From the NCBI GenBank assembly GCA_026388345.1, contig JAPLJY010000049.1, forward strand, positions 1 to 17,922: a stretch of 17,922 nt of DNA, given 5' to 3'. The notes under the pieces were generated by a model that saw nothing but the letters and a program-made list of their open reading frames with translations, was not told where the DNA came from and searched no databases. This stretch comes from Deltaproteobacteria bacterium (GTDB taxonomy: Bacteria; Desulfobacterota; Syntrophia; Syntrophales; UBA5619). The translations under genes were made by a program, and so were the position numbers. Shown piece by piece: positions 7,852-15,400 of this stretch (position 1 is the first letter of the stretch; every line of letters begins with the position of its first letter).

Positions 7852-7947
7852 TGAAGTGACTTATCTATATGATATAATTTAGACTATGACGAAGACTCCA
7901 ATTATGTTCACATCAGAACTTTACCGCCTTGGCCACCTGGCCGAGGG
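7852..7947 (+). repeat. Dispersed repeat, outer pair, copy 1 (promoter plus ORF start)
   Basis: About 96 bp align with 12251-12347 at roughly 75 of 97 positions (counted by eye, one indel). Shared blocks are TGAAGTGA, ATGATATAATT and CAGAACTTTACCGCCTTGG. The copy carries a TATAAT box, and on the plus strand a short ORF from 7886 (MTKTPIMFTSELYRLGHLAEGF and a few more residues) ending at a TGA near 7969. Differences in the PIMFTSELYRLG part fall mainly at third codon positions relative to the other copy, which suggests an ancestral plus-strand coding start. An inverted CACTT/AAGTG pair (7839-7843 and 7854-7858) sits upstream. Confidence 0.65.
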
Positions 7948-8115
7948 CTTTGAGATTTACGGCCGATGAACTTGTGTAGCAGCTTTCCGTTTCCTCCCAT
8001 AATACTCAAGAGTGATCAAGGGAAAAATGGAATGCACCGGTTATTGGTGTCACCTACAAGTCAAGTATACGATACTTAACAATATGCCGCGAATTACCGT
8101 TTGAAAGGAACGACG

Positions 8116-8165
8116 GCCTTCACGCGATTGAGTGTTCCGCACGGCACACTCAATCGCGTGAAGGC
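8116..8165. repeat. Perfect 20-bp inverted repeat (long hairpin)
   Basis: The arms at 8116-8135 and 8146-8165 are exact reverse complements (GCCTTCACGCGATTGAG... paired with ...CTCAATCGCGTGAAGGC), separated by a 10-nt loop, TCCGCACGGC. No run of T follows on either strand, so it is not a canonical intrinsic terminator. It lies between the FMN-binding protein stop codon (8233) and the toxin-antitoxin promoter. A cruciform, a protein-binding palindrome, a mobile-element remnant or a structured RNA are all possible. Confidence 0.85.
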
Positions 8166-8232
8166 TTGGTTCGGCAATTCCTGTTGTGATCTAAGCTTGT
8201 TACATGGATTACAGAAACCATGCAATTGTGCT

Positions 8233-8604
8233 TCACCAAGTTTGAGTGGCTGATTCGATTGTAACGGCCAAGGTGGCACGTAGCCAACTGAACTTCTCTT
8301 TCATGAAATCAAAATCAGGGCCGGACGTCACGAAGCTCGCCTTTCCCTTGATCAAGAAACCGGCACCCGCTCCATGCAGCCCCTCAACCTTACTGCTCCC
8401 CAATGTAATCAAAACATCCGGATTGTGGGTTATGTTGGCCTCTGTCTTGTGCATGTAACCTGCGGGGATAAAAAGCCTTTCATCTTGCGATATTCTGAGG
8501 TAGCTATTCCAAGTATTGACCATGTGGGGCCCATCAGGTCCCAGGGTGGCGATCGCAACAACTCCGTCCTTCTTCATGATTTCCTTCAGTTTATCCGGGA
8601 TCAT
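8233..8604 (-). CDS. FMN-binding protein, pyridoxamine 5'-phosphate oxidase-like (Desulfovibrio FMN-bp type)
   Basis: A 123-residue split-barrel flavoprotein very close in size and sequence pattern to the 122-residue FMN-binding protein of Desulfovibrio vulgaris. Shared stretches are DGVVAIATLGPDGPHMVNTWNSYL (13-36), MHKTEANI (51-58), VLITLGSSKVEG (64-75), GAGFLIKGKASF (80-91) and a TIESATQTW end. The NTWNSY and HKTEAN segments line the FMN phosphate and ring in this family. The physiological role is probably low-potential electron transfer or redox sensing, but it is not settled for the family. AGGAGG lies 8 nt before the ATG. It is a single-gene unit with its own -10 box. Confidence 0.92.
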   Translation of the reverse strand: MIPDKLKEIMKKDGVVAIATLGPDGPHMVNTWNSYLRISQDERLFIPAGYMHKTEANITHNPDVLITLGSSKVEGLHGAGAGFLIKGKASFVTSGPDFDFMKEKFSWLRATLAVTIESATQTW

Positions 8605-8633
8605 CGTATGTTCCTCCTGTTGTTTGGATTGTT

Positions 8634-8639
8634 ATTATA
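8634..8639 (-). promoter_or_regulatory. -10 box upstream of the FMN-binding protein gene
   Basis: A perfect TATAAT lies about 30 nt upstream of the ATG at 8604, in a GGTATAATAAC context. The -35 region at 17-nt spacing (CGAAAA) is poor, so the promoter may be weak, extended or activator-dependent. Confidence 0.5.
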
Positions 8640-8894
8640 CCGAATACCAATTTCCCTTTTCGATAATGAATATATGAACGGCTGCTTTGCATGTCAATTG
8701 AAGTTAGTCAGAGTTATTCGCCAGGTGCCAAAGGGAAATTTGGGCCATTACATACCGCTTACCGTTCAAAATGTTTGCTATCTGTCAGAATCGCCGGACG
8801 CTACATTACAGGAAGAAGCGCATGTGGTCTCCATCATATCTGCAGCCTCAGATAAAGGATCAAAGTGAGGATAACCTTTGAACTGCTACCTCGG
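8640..8894. other. Intergenic region downstream of the diguanylate cyclase
   Basis: This stretch separates the cyclase stop from the FMN-binding protein promoter and contains copy 1 of the inner dispersed repeat (8735-8815). A long plus-strand frame runs through it (8374-8868), but it starts antisense to the FMN-binding protein gene and shows no family features. I see no gene here. Confidence 0.5.
8735..8815 (+). repeat. Dispersed repeat, inner pair, copy 1
   Basis: About 81 bp align with 11304-11383 in the same orientation at roughly 61 of 81 positions (counted by eye, one gap). The right ends are almost identical: GCCGGA, then C or T, then GCTACATTACAGGAAG. The two copies bracket the diguanylate cyclase gene. 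Many differences are C/T transitions. Function and origin are unknown. Confidence 0.65.
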
Positions 8895-11195
8895 TCATGA
8901 TTCACAACAAACCCTGTCTTTCCCGTTCCTTTTCCCTTGGTACATGAGCTGATCTACCCGGTGAACGAACGCCTTCATTTCTTCCATCGTCTGGTACTGC
9001 CCGATACCGATGCTCACCGTCACACGGACCTCTTGACCCGACATCGGGAAAAAGATCTCTTTTCGGAATTCCGTTCGGATTCTTTCCGCCGTTACAACCC
9101 CATCCCCGCTTGTGGTCATCGGCAGTAGGATCGTAAATTCCTCGCCGCCATAACGATAGGCGGAATCGGTCTCGCGAAGGCATCTTTTGACCACCTGGCC
9201 AAGCCGCCCTAAGACCTGGTCTCCCTCGACATGACCGTAAGCGTCGTTGAATGCCTTGAAATTGTCAAGATCCAGCAGCAGAAGGGTCAAAGGCTGTCCA
9301 TAACGGTTCGACCTCTCTGTTTCGCTTTTAAGCTGAACGTAAAAATGCCTGGAATTGAAGAGCTGGGTGAGATCATCGACCATGCTGAGTTCCCGGTATT
9401 TCTGTTCGCTCTCTTTCAGTTCCCGGTCCATCTTCTTGAGGCCGGCATAAAGCTGTGCATTGGCGATGGCACCGGCAATCTGCGACCCGATCCTCTCCGC
9501 CAAGTGGAGGTCCCTCTCTGAATAGGCTTCTGATTTTTTTGACCAAAAATGCAGGGCGCAGATCACCTCGTCCCTATAGATCAGGGGAACACTCAGCAGG
9601 GAGCACAACCCTGCCTCTGCATGTAAGACGGTGCCGACGCCTGGGAACCGGGCGGCCATCTTCTCGACGCTCGCCGACTGGATGATAATGCCGGACCGTG
9701 TGCGCAAGAGCAATTCATCGGTCGACCCCGACAGAGATTTAGAATCCCCCGGTCTTCTCCCGGGGATATCCACCCCGGAAACATAGGCGCAGCGGCATTC
9801 ATTCTCTTGAGGGTTGTTCAGATTCACGACAAGCCTGTCAAAGGGAATCAGTTTTTTGGACTCGGCGGCGAATCGCTCGTACACCTCTTCGATCTCCAGG
9901 GTGGAACCGATCAGCCGCTCAATGCCTGCGAGGATGGCCTTCTCTTGCTCCGCCAGCTTGCGCTCGGTGATGTCACGGAAAATTCCAAAAATGTGAGTCT
10001 CGCCTCGGTATTTGACAGGCACACCGGTGGACTCAACATGCACCACCTGCCCATCCAAGGCCAAAAGTCGGTGTTCACGGGGAGGTGCAATCCAGTTTTC
10101 ATCCAAGGTCCTTTTCACCCGTTCGGTTGATATGGCCAGGTCGTCGGGATGAACCAAGTCTAAGTATTGTTTTCCAATCAAATCTCCTGGATGATTTGCC
10201 CGAAACAGTTTGAGCGCGGCCGGGTTCGCGTAGATGATATTCTCTTTTGAGCGAAGGAGAACGGCGTCACTCGATGCTTCAACGATTCTGCGGTATCTTT
10301 CTTCGCTGTCGCTCAGCGCCTCCTCCATCCGCCTGCGCTCGGTGATGTCGCCGAAGGACCACACCCGGCCGATGATCACGCCCTCCATTATCACCGGAAA
10401 GGAATAACGTTCAAAAACACGGCCGTCCTTGAAGGCCAGTGTGTCTATTTCCACCGTATCCGAGGCGTAGAGCAACCGCACCTTCTTGAGAAACGCGTCG
10501 GGATCGGACAACTGGTTCATCACGAAATCCAGCAGGGCATGGTCGTCTCCGGCTTCGATGAGAGATTGGGGAATCCGCCACAAATCAACAAACCGCCGAT
10601 TGGTTTTGATCACCTTCCCCTTGTTGTCCACGGCCAAGATGCCGTCAGCGGTGGATTCGAGGATTGCATGGAGTTGGATTTCACTCCAGCGCAACGCCTC
10701 CTCAGCCCGCTTGCGGTCGGTGATTTCTCGGCCCACGCCCACAATCCCGATCCTGTTGCCTTGCTTGTCGAGTAGAGGTACTTTGGTCGCCAGGTTCCAC
10801 CGTGTGATCGTGCCGCTCTCGCTCACTAAAGGTTCCTCGCGGTTAATCATCGGTGTGCCGGACTGGATGATCGCCTGCTCATCGGCATGAAATCGTTGCG
10901 CCATCTCCAGCGGCAGAAAGTCAAAGTCTGACTTGCCCGCGAGCTCGGCCATACTGGTCATACCCATACGGCGAATCATCGCTTCATTGCAAATGATAAA
11001 TCGGCCCTCGGAGTCTTTGGCATAGATACGATCGGGCACATTATCGATCAGATTTCGCAGCAGAGTGCGCTCGCTTTCCAGCGTTTCTTCTGCCCGCTTG
11101 CGCTGGGCTTCTGAGTGCTCCAGTTCCTTGATTCTCTGTTGTAAGGCAGATATCTCTTCGATCAGTTCTTGATTTGTTCCGCATGGATCTTTCAT
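8895..11195 (-). CDS. Diguanylate cyclase with three PAS domains and a GAF domain
   Basis: A 766-residue soluble signalling protein that would make cyclic di-GMP from two GTP. The order is an N-terminal coiled coil (about 8-45), PAS at about 45-165, PAS at about 170-290, PAS at about 298-415, GAF at about 425-580, a short coiled coil, then GGDEF from about 604 to the end. The GGDEF domain begins DDLTQLFNSRHF, carries LDLDNFKAFND (641-651), the active-site loop RYGGEEF (Gly683-Phe687) and RETD (674-677) five residues before it, which matches the product-inhibition I-site RxxD. No EAL or HD-GYP domain is present. No membrane helices are seen, so it probably senses cytoplasmic redox state, oxygen or small ligands. 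The ATG at 11195 has an AGGGGG ribosome site 6 nt upstream. It stands alone, bracketed by a pair of dispersed repeats. Confidence 0.95.
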   Translation of the reverse strand: MKDPCGTNQELIEEISALQQRIKELEHSEAQRKRAEETLESERTLLRNLIDNVPDRIYAKDSEGRFIICNEAMIRRMGMTSMAELAGKSDFDFLPLEMAQRFHADEQAIIQSGTPMINREEPLVSESGTITRWNLATKVPLLDKQGNRIGIVGVGREITDRKRAEEALRWSEIQLHAILESTADGILAVDNKGKVIKTNRRFVDLWRIPQSLIEAGDDHALLDFVMNQLSDPDAFLKKVRLLYASDTVEIDTLAFKDGRVFERYSFPVIMEGVIIGRVWSFGDITERRRMEEALSDSEERYRRIVEASSDAVLLRSKENIIYANPAALKLFRANHPGDLIGKQYLDLVHPDDLAISTERVKRTLDENWIAPPREHRLLALDGQVVHVESTGVPVKYRGETHIFGIFRDITERKLAEQEKAILAGIERLIGSTLEIEEVYERFAAESKKLIPFDRLVVNLNNPQENECRCAYVSGVDIPGRRPGDSKSLSGSTDELLLRTRSGIIIQSASVEKMAARFPGVGTVLHAEAGLCSLLSVPLIYRDEVICALHFWSKKSEAYSERDLHLAERIGSQIAGAIANAQLYAGLKKMDRELKESEQKYRELSMVDDLTQLFNSRHFYVQLKSETERSNRYGQPLTLLLLDLDNFKAFNDAYGHVEGDQVLGRLGQVVKRCLRETDSAYRYGGEEFTILLPMTTSGDGVVTAERIRTEFRKEIFFPMSGQEVRVTVSIGIGQYQTMEEMKAFVHRVDQLMYQGKRNGKDRVCCES

Positions 11196-11303
11196 GTGAT
11201 GCCCCCTGTAATGACAAAACGGTGCCCACTGAAAAGAAAGACATGTAGTATATGAGACTTATCTGACTTAAACACTACTGGATACCCCTTGAGCTGTTAA
11301 ATG

Positions 11304-11383
11304 GAAAGTGGGCCGTCAGATACTGATTTCTGTTTGAAATGTTGGATACTCGTTAAAATTGCCGGATGCTACATTACAGGAAG
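11304..11383 (+). repeat. Dispersed repeat, inner pair, copy 2
   Basis: This is the partner of 8735-8815 in direct orientation, about 75% identical by eye. It lies about 110 bp upstream of the cyclase start, in a region (11196-11434) where no gene is seen. Its conserved right end reads GCCGGATGCTACATTACAGG. Confidence 0.65.
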
Positions 11384-11434
11384 CCGTCCGTAAATACGAG
11401 AGACCGAAAACCATCAACTCAGCCGTCGCACCTT

Positions 11435-12136
11435 TTATCCGGTAAGTGCGCCACGAGGCCGCACAACACGCCCGGCGATCCAAATCGTGTGGTATCCTCC
11501 CCCACGGGGACCTCGCGCCCGGACACGTTTCTCGTCAACATCAAATCCCGCTTTGCGCAGCAACTGGGCGAAAGCCCGATTGGGGCTTGCCGACCATAGG
11601 GCGAAAACGCCCGCAGGCCGCAGTGCCGTAAAGGCTGCATCCAGTCCGGTCTGGGTGTAGAGCCAGTCGTTGCTCTTCCGGGTCAGGCCCCTGGGGCCAT
11701 TATCCACGTCCAGCAGGATGGCATCGTAGGCCCGATGCTCCGCCTGGAGAATTTGCGCGACGTCGACTTCTCGAACCGTGACCCGGTCGTCATCAAGGGG
11801 ATGGCCTGTCAGGGCTGCAAGAGGCCCCCGGTTCCACGCCACCACCGCCGGCACGAGTTCGGCCACCACCACCCGGCTTTCGGCGCCGAGTCGATTCAGT
11901 GCCGCGGCCAGGGTGAACCCCATGCCCAATCCTCCGATCAGGACCTGGGGACAGGGGAGGGAGGCGATTCTTGCACAGGCGAACTCTGCCATAGCATCCT
12001 CCGATCCATGGACACGACTATTCATGAGTTCGGAACCGTCCACCCGGATCGAGAACTCTCCACTGCGCTGGTATAGGCGAAGATCTTTGTTTTCTCCGGG
12101 CACCTGTGCACTGTCGAGAAGCTGCCAGGGAATCAT
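11435..12136 (-). CDS. Spermidine-synthase-like SAM-fold protein
   Basis: A 233-residue Rossmann-fold protein of the spermidine synthase/methyltransferase superfamily. The nucleotide-binding loop is VLIGGLGMGFTLAAAL (65-80), an acidic residue closes strand 2 (VVVAELVP, 89-96), and DAILLDVDNGP (138-148) follows at the usual distance. The N-terminal beta domain is short (SIRVDGSELMNSRVHGSEDAMAE, about 29-51). Many bacteria carry such SpeE-like proteins of unproven substrate; some lack aminopropyltransferase activity. No SAM decarboxylase gene is near. An ATG at 12136 with GAGG upstream is preferred to an in-frame GTG two codons earlier (12142). Confidence 0.82.
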   Translation of the reverse strand: MIPWQLLDSAQVPGENKDLRLYQRSGEFSIRVDGSELMNSRVHGSEDAMAEFACARIASLPCPQVLIGGLGMGFTLAAALNRLGAESRVVVAELVPAVVAWNRGPLAALTGHPLDDDRVTVREVDVAQILQAEHRAYDAILLDVDNGPRGLTRKSNDWLYTQTGLDAAFTALRPAGVFALWSASPNRAFAQLLRKAGFDVDEKRVRARGPRGGGYHTIWIAGRVVRPRGALTG

Positions 12137-12250
12137 GGACACCTCAAGGATCGGAGTCTGGGGTTCAATAGCTTCAGCTCATCGGGTCCCGGCCATGTAG
12201 CCGCGCCACGCCCCTGGACCGGCCCCTATCCGGAAGTCACTTCGGCGCGC

Positions 12251-12347
12251 TGAAGTGATTAATCAACATGATATAATTAACAATACTCCGACGAGGCCGA
12301 TCATTTTCACGCCAGAACTTTACCGCCTTGGGCCGCCCGGTCGAGGG
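12251..12347 (+). repeat. Dispersed repeat, outer pair, copy 2
   Basis: This is the partner of 7852-7947. The TATAATT box and the CAGAACTTTACCGCCTTGG block are kept, but one extra G (in CTTGGGCC) breaks the plus-strand frame that would read PIIFTPELYRLG then RPVEG. An inverted repeat TCACTTC/GAAGTGA (12237-12243 and 12252-12258) sits at its left end, like the shorter CACTT/AAGTG pair at copy 1. Its right part overlaps the end of a small minus-strand ORF. Confidence 0.65.
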
Positions 12348-12450
12348 TCTCGTCCAGGGTGTTCTTCAGAGAGGTCAAGGCCTCCGTGACCATCTTCCGA
12401 TCTCCCGTGGAGATGGAAGGAAAATCCTGGTCTCCAAGTTTGTTCTGCAT
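12307..12450 (-). CDS. Small hypothetical protein downstream of the glycogen fusion gene
   Basis: A 47-residue frame, MQNKLGDQDFPSISTG... ending ...LDRAAQGGKVLA, starts 15 nt after the stop of the synthase-phosphorylase gene. It is amphipathic and probably helical at the C-terminus (EALTSLKNTLDETLDRAA). The ribosome site is weak (AGG about 5 nt upstream). I do not recognise it. Its last 40 bases lie within a dispersed repeat, so the frame may be fortuitous. Confidence 0.3.
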   Translation of the reverse strand: MQNKLGDQDFPSISTGDRKMVTEALTSLKNTLDETLDRAAQGGKVLA

Positions 12451-12464
12451 GGCTGCCTGAATGC

Positions 12465-15400
12465 CTACCCCCAGTACACCAGCCCCGTCTCCTGCTTGAC
12501 GGCGAGGTCGGGGTGGTAGGGGAGAACCCGGATGCCGTAGGCGTAGGCGCCGTTCTGCCGGACCGTGTAGGAGGCAAAGAAGGTGAGGACGCCGTCCGCA
12601 TCCTTTCCGTCCGGCCGGAGGGCAATGCACTCCGGGGGCTCCGCGAAGCCGCTGCCGTCCTTCTTTCCGATCACCAGCTCCACGAGCACCTCCGCCGGTT
12701 CCAACTTTCCCGGATCGATCCGGACGGTGACATCGAACGGCCGCTCCACGAGGATGGTGTCGCCGCGTATCCCCTCGATGCTGACGTCGAGGAGGCGCAG
12801 GGAGGAGAAGCGCATCGGAACCTTCCGTTTCCAGTCGGCCAGCTCCCGGGCCATCCGGAAGGACTCCCCGTAAAGCTCGTGTTCCCGCATCGCTGTGGGG
12901 AGGTAGAGGTCGCGGTAGTATTCGATCAGCATCCGCTGTGTGTTGAAGCGGGGGACAAGGGTCTGCATGGATCTCTTGATCATGGCGATCCACCGCTCGG
13001 GGAGGCCCGACATTTCGCGGTCGTAGAAGAGGGGGATCACGCTGTTTTCCAGAAGTGCGAAGAGGGACTGGGCATCCTCCTCGTCGGCGTTGGCCGTCTC
13101 TTCGCTGATTCCCTTCACGACGGGACCGATCGTCCAGCCGTTCGTGCCGTCATATCCCTCCACCCACCACCCGTCGGAGATGCTCAGGTTGAGAACGCCG
13201 TTGGCGACCACCTTCTCGCCGCTGGTTCCGCTCGCCTCCAGCGGCCGCCGGGGGGTGTTCAGCCAGACGTCCACCCCCTGGACGAGGTGGCGGGCGATCC
13301 GGATGTCGTATCCCTCGACGAAGAAGATCTTCCCCCGGAACCGCTCGTCCCTGCAGATGCCGATGACCTTTTTGATCAGGTCTTTTCCCATGTTGTCGTT
13401 CGGGTGCGACTTGCCGGCGAAGACGATGTGGACGGGACGGGTGGGGTGGTTCAGGATCCGGTCGAGGCGGTCGAGATCGGAAAGGATCATGTCGGCCCGC
13501 TTGTAGGGGGCGAACCTCCGGGCGAAGCCGATCATCATGGCGGACGGGTTGATCTTGGAGAACAGCTCTTCCCGCCAGGTTTTCGTGTAGCCGTACTTCA
13601 TCCAATTCCGGGAAAGGTCGTCCCGCAGGAGGTCGATCATCTTCTGCTTGAGCTCATAGCGCGTCCGCCACAGAAGGGTGTCGGGGATGTCCTGGATGCG
13701 CGCCCACCGTTCGGAATCGCCGATGTGGCGGTCCCAGTCCATGCCGAGGTAGGAGTCCAGGAGGGCCTTCATGCGGGGGGAGATGTAAGAGAGGATGTGG
13801 GCGCCGTTCGTGACGTGGCCGATCGGGATGTCCGATTCGTCGCACCCTTTCCAGACATCCTGCCACATCCGCCGCGAAACCTGACCGTGGAGGCGGCTCA
13901 CCGCGTTGCTCTTGTGGGCCATCTTGAGGGCGAGGATCGTCATGAAGAAGGGCTTCCCTTCACCGCTCTCCTTGCGCCCCAACTCCCAGAACTGCGACCA
14001 GGAGATCCCGGTCCATTTCACGAAATTCGCAAAGTAGTGTTCGATCAGTTCGCTGCTGAACCGCTCGTTTCCCGCCTCCACCGGCGTGTGGGTCGTGAAG
14101 ACAGTGCTTCCGCGAACGACCTCGCTCGCCTCGTCGAAGGAGAGGCCCTCCTCCGTGATCAGCGAGCCGATCCGCTCGAACAGGAGAAAGGCCGAGTGTC
14201 CCTCGTTGATGTGATAGACGCGGGGGCGGATTCCCAATTTCCGGAGGAGCCGGACCCCGCCCATCCCGAGGAGGATCTCCTGTTCGATCCGCGTTCGGGG
14301 ATCGGCGGCGTAGAGGCGTTCCGTGATCTTCCGGTCCTGGGGGGTGTTCCGCGGGACGTCGGTGTTCAGGAGGTAGAGGGAGACGCGCCCGACGTGGACC
14401 TCCCAGATGTTGGCGAAGAGCGTCCGGCCCGGCAGTTCCAGGGATATCTGCACGGCGTCGCCCTGGTCATCCTGGACGATCTGCACCGGCATGCTGGAGA
14501 AATCGTTCTCCGGGTACTCCTCCGTTTGGGCGCCGTTTCTGTCGATGACCTGCTTGAAAAACCCGTTCTTGTAGAGAAGGCCGATGCCGATGAGGGGAAG
14601 GTTAAGATCGCTCGCCGTCTTTAAATGATCTCCGGAGAGTGTGCCGAGGCCGCCGGAATAGATGGGCAGGCACTCGTGAAGGCCATATTCCGTCGAGAAG
14701 TAGGCGATCGGCTGTGGCCATTTCAGGCCGGTGAGGGGTCCGATTTGCGGGGAGGCGGCCCTATCCCCCATGTAATCGTCGAACTGCTGGAAGATCTGTC
14801 CGTAGAGGCTCAGGTAACTGGCGTTTTCCGAGGCCTCGTGGAGGCGTTCGGGGGAGACCGTCTCCAACATCCGGACGGGGTTGTTGCCCATCCGGTCCCA
14901 GACCTTCGGATCGATGGAGGAGAATAGTTCGCGGGCGCGGGGGTTCCAGGCCCACCAGAGGTTGTGGGCGAGTTCCCGGAGCCGGGAGATTTTTTCGGGG
15001 AGGTTGGCCACCGCCGTGAAGTTCCGGAAGTGGGGCTGGACGGAGACTGTCCCGGCAAAGGTGCGTTTCAATTCCGTCTTGAGGTCCTTGGCGGCGATCT
15101 TTTCCGTGCGGACCGAGGCGGCCGTGAGGGCGCGTTCATAGGCCTCCGCGTAGCTCCGGTAGAAATCCTTCCAGTTTGCACGGCAGGCGATGGCGCGGGC
15201 GTCTGCCCGCATGCACTGCACCTCCTCCTCCCTCATGGCGAGAAAGTTCCGGAAGATGCCGTGGAGGTTATCCGTGATCGCCTCGATGGGCTGACCCAGG
15301 TGTTTCAGGAGGATGATCCCGCCGCACTCGCCCGCCGTCTGCTGTGCCCAGAGGCCGAAGCCGGCCTGATCGGTCGTGATCGTGGGGACGGCGTGGGCCG

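Larger units (their letters stand above)
7671..8232. other. Gene-free stretch with promoter relic, small palindromes and long hairpin
   Basis: No convincing gene is seen on either strand here. The stretch holds one copy of a dispersed repeat with a TATAAT-like box (7852-7947), a short palindrome AAGTAT-ACG-ATACTT (8063-8077) and the long perfect hairpin at 8116-8165. Short frames exist (for example an ATG at 7913 on the plus strand reading MFTSELYRLG) but are too brief to call genes. The base composition is more AT-rich and patchy than in the flanking genes, as expected of degraded accessory DNA. Confidence 0.6.

Noticed and set aside
8374..8868. A 164-codon plus-strand frame
   Set aside because: It begins antisense to the FMN-binding protein gene, runs through a dispersed repeat and shows no recognisable domain or ribosome site.
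12513..14624. A 703-codon open frame on the plus strand
   Set aside because: It is antisense to the synthase-phosphorylase gene, has low-complexity Asp/Val/Gly/Arg composition typical of GC-rich shadow frames, and shows no family motif.
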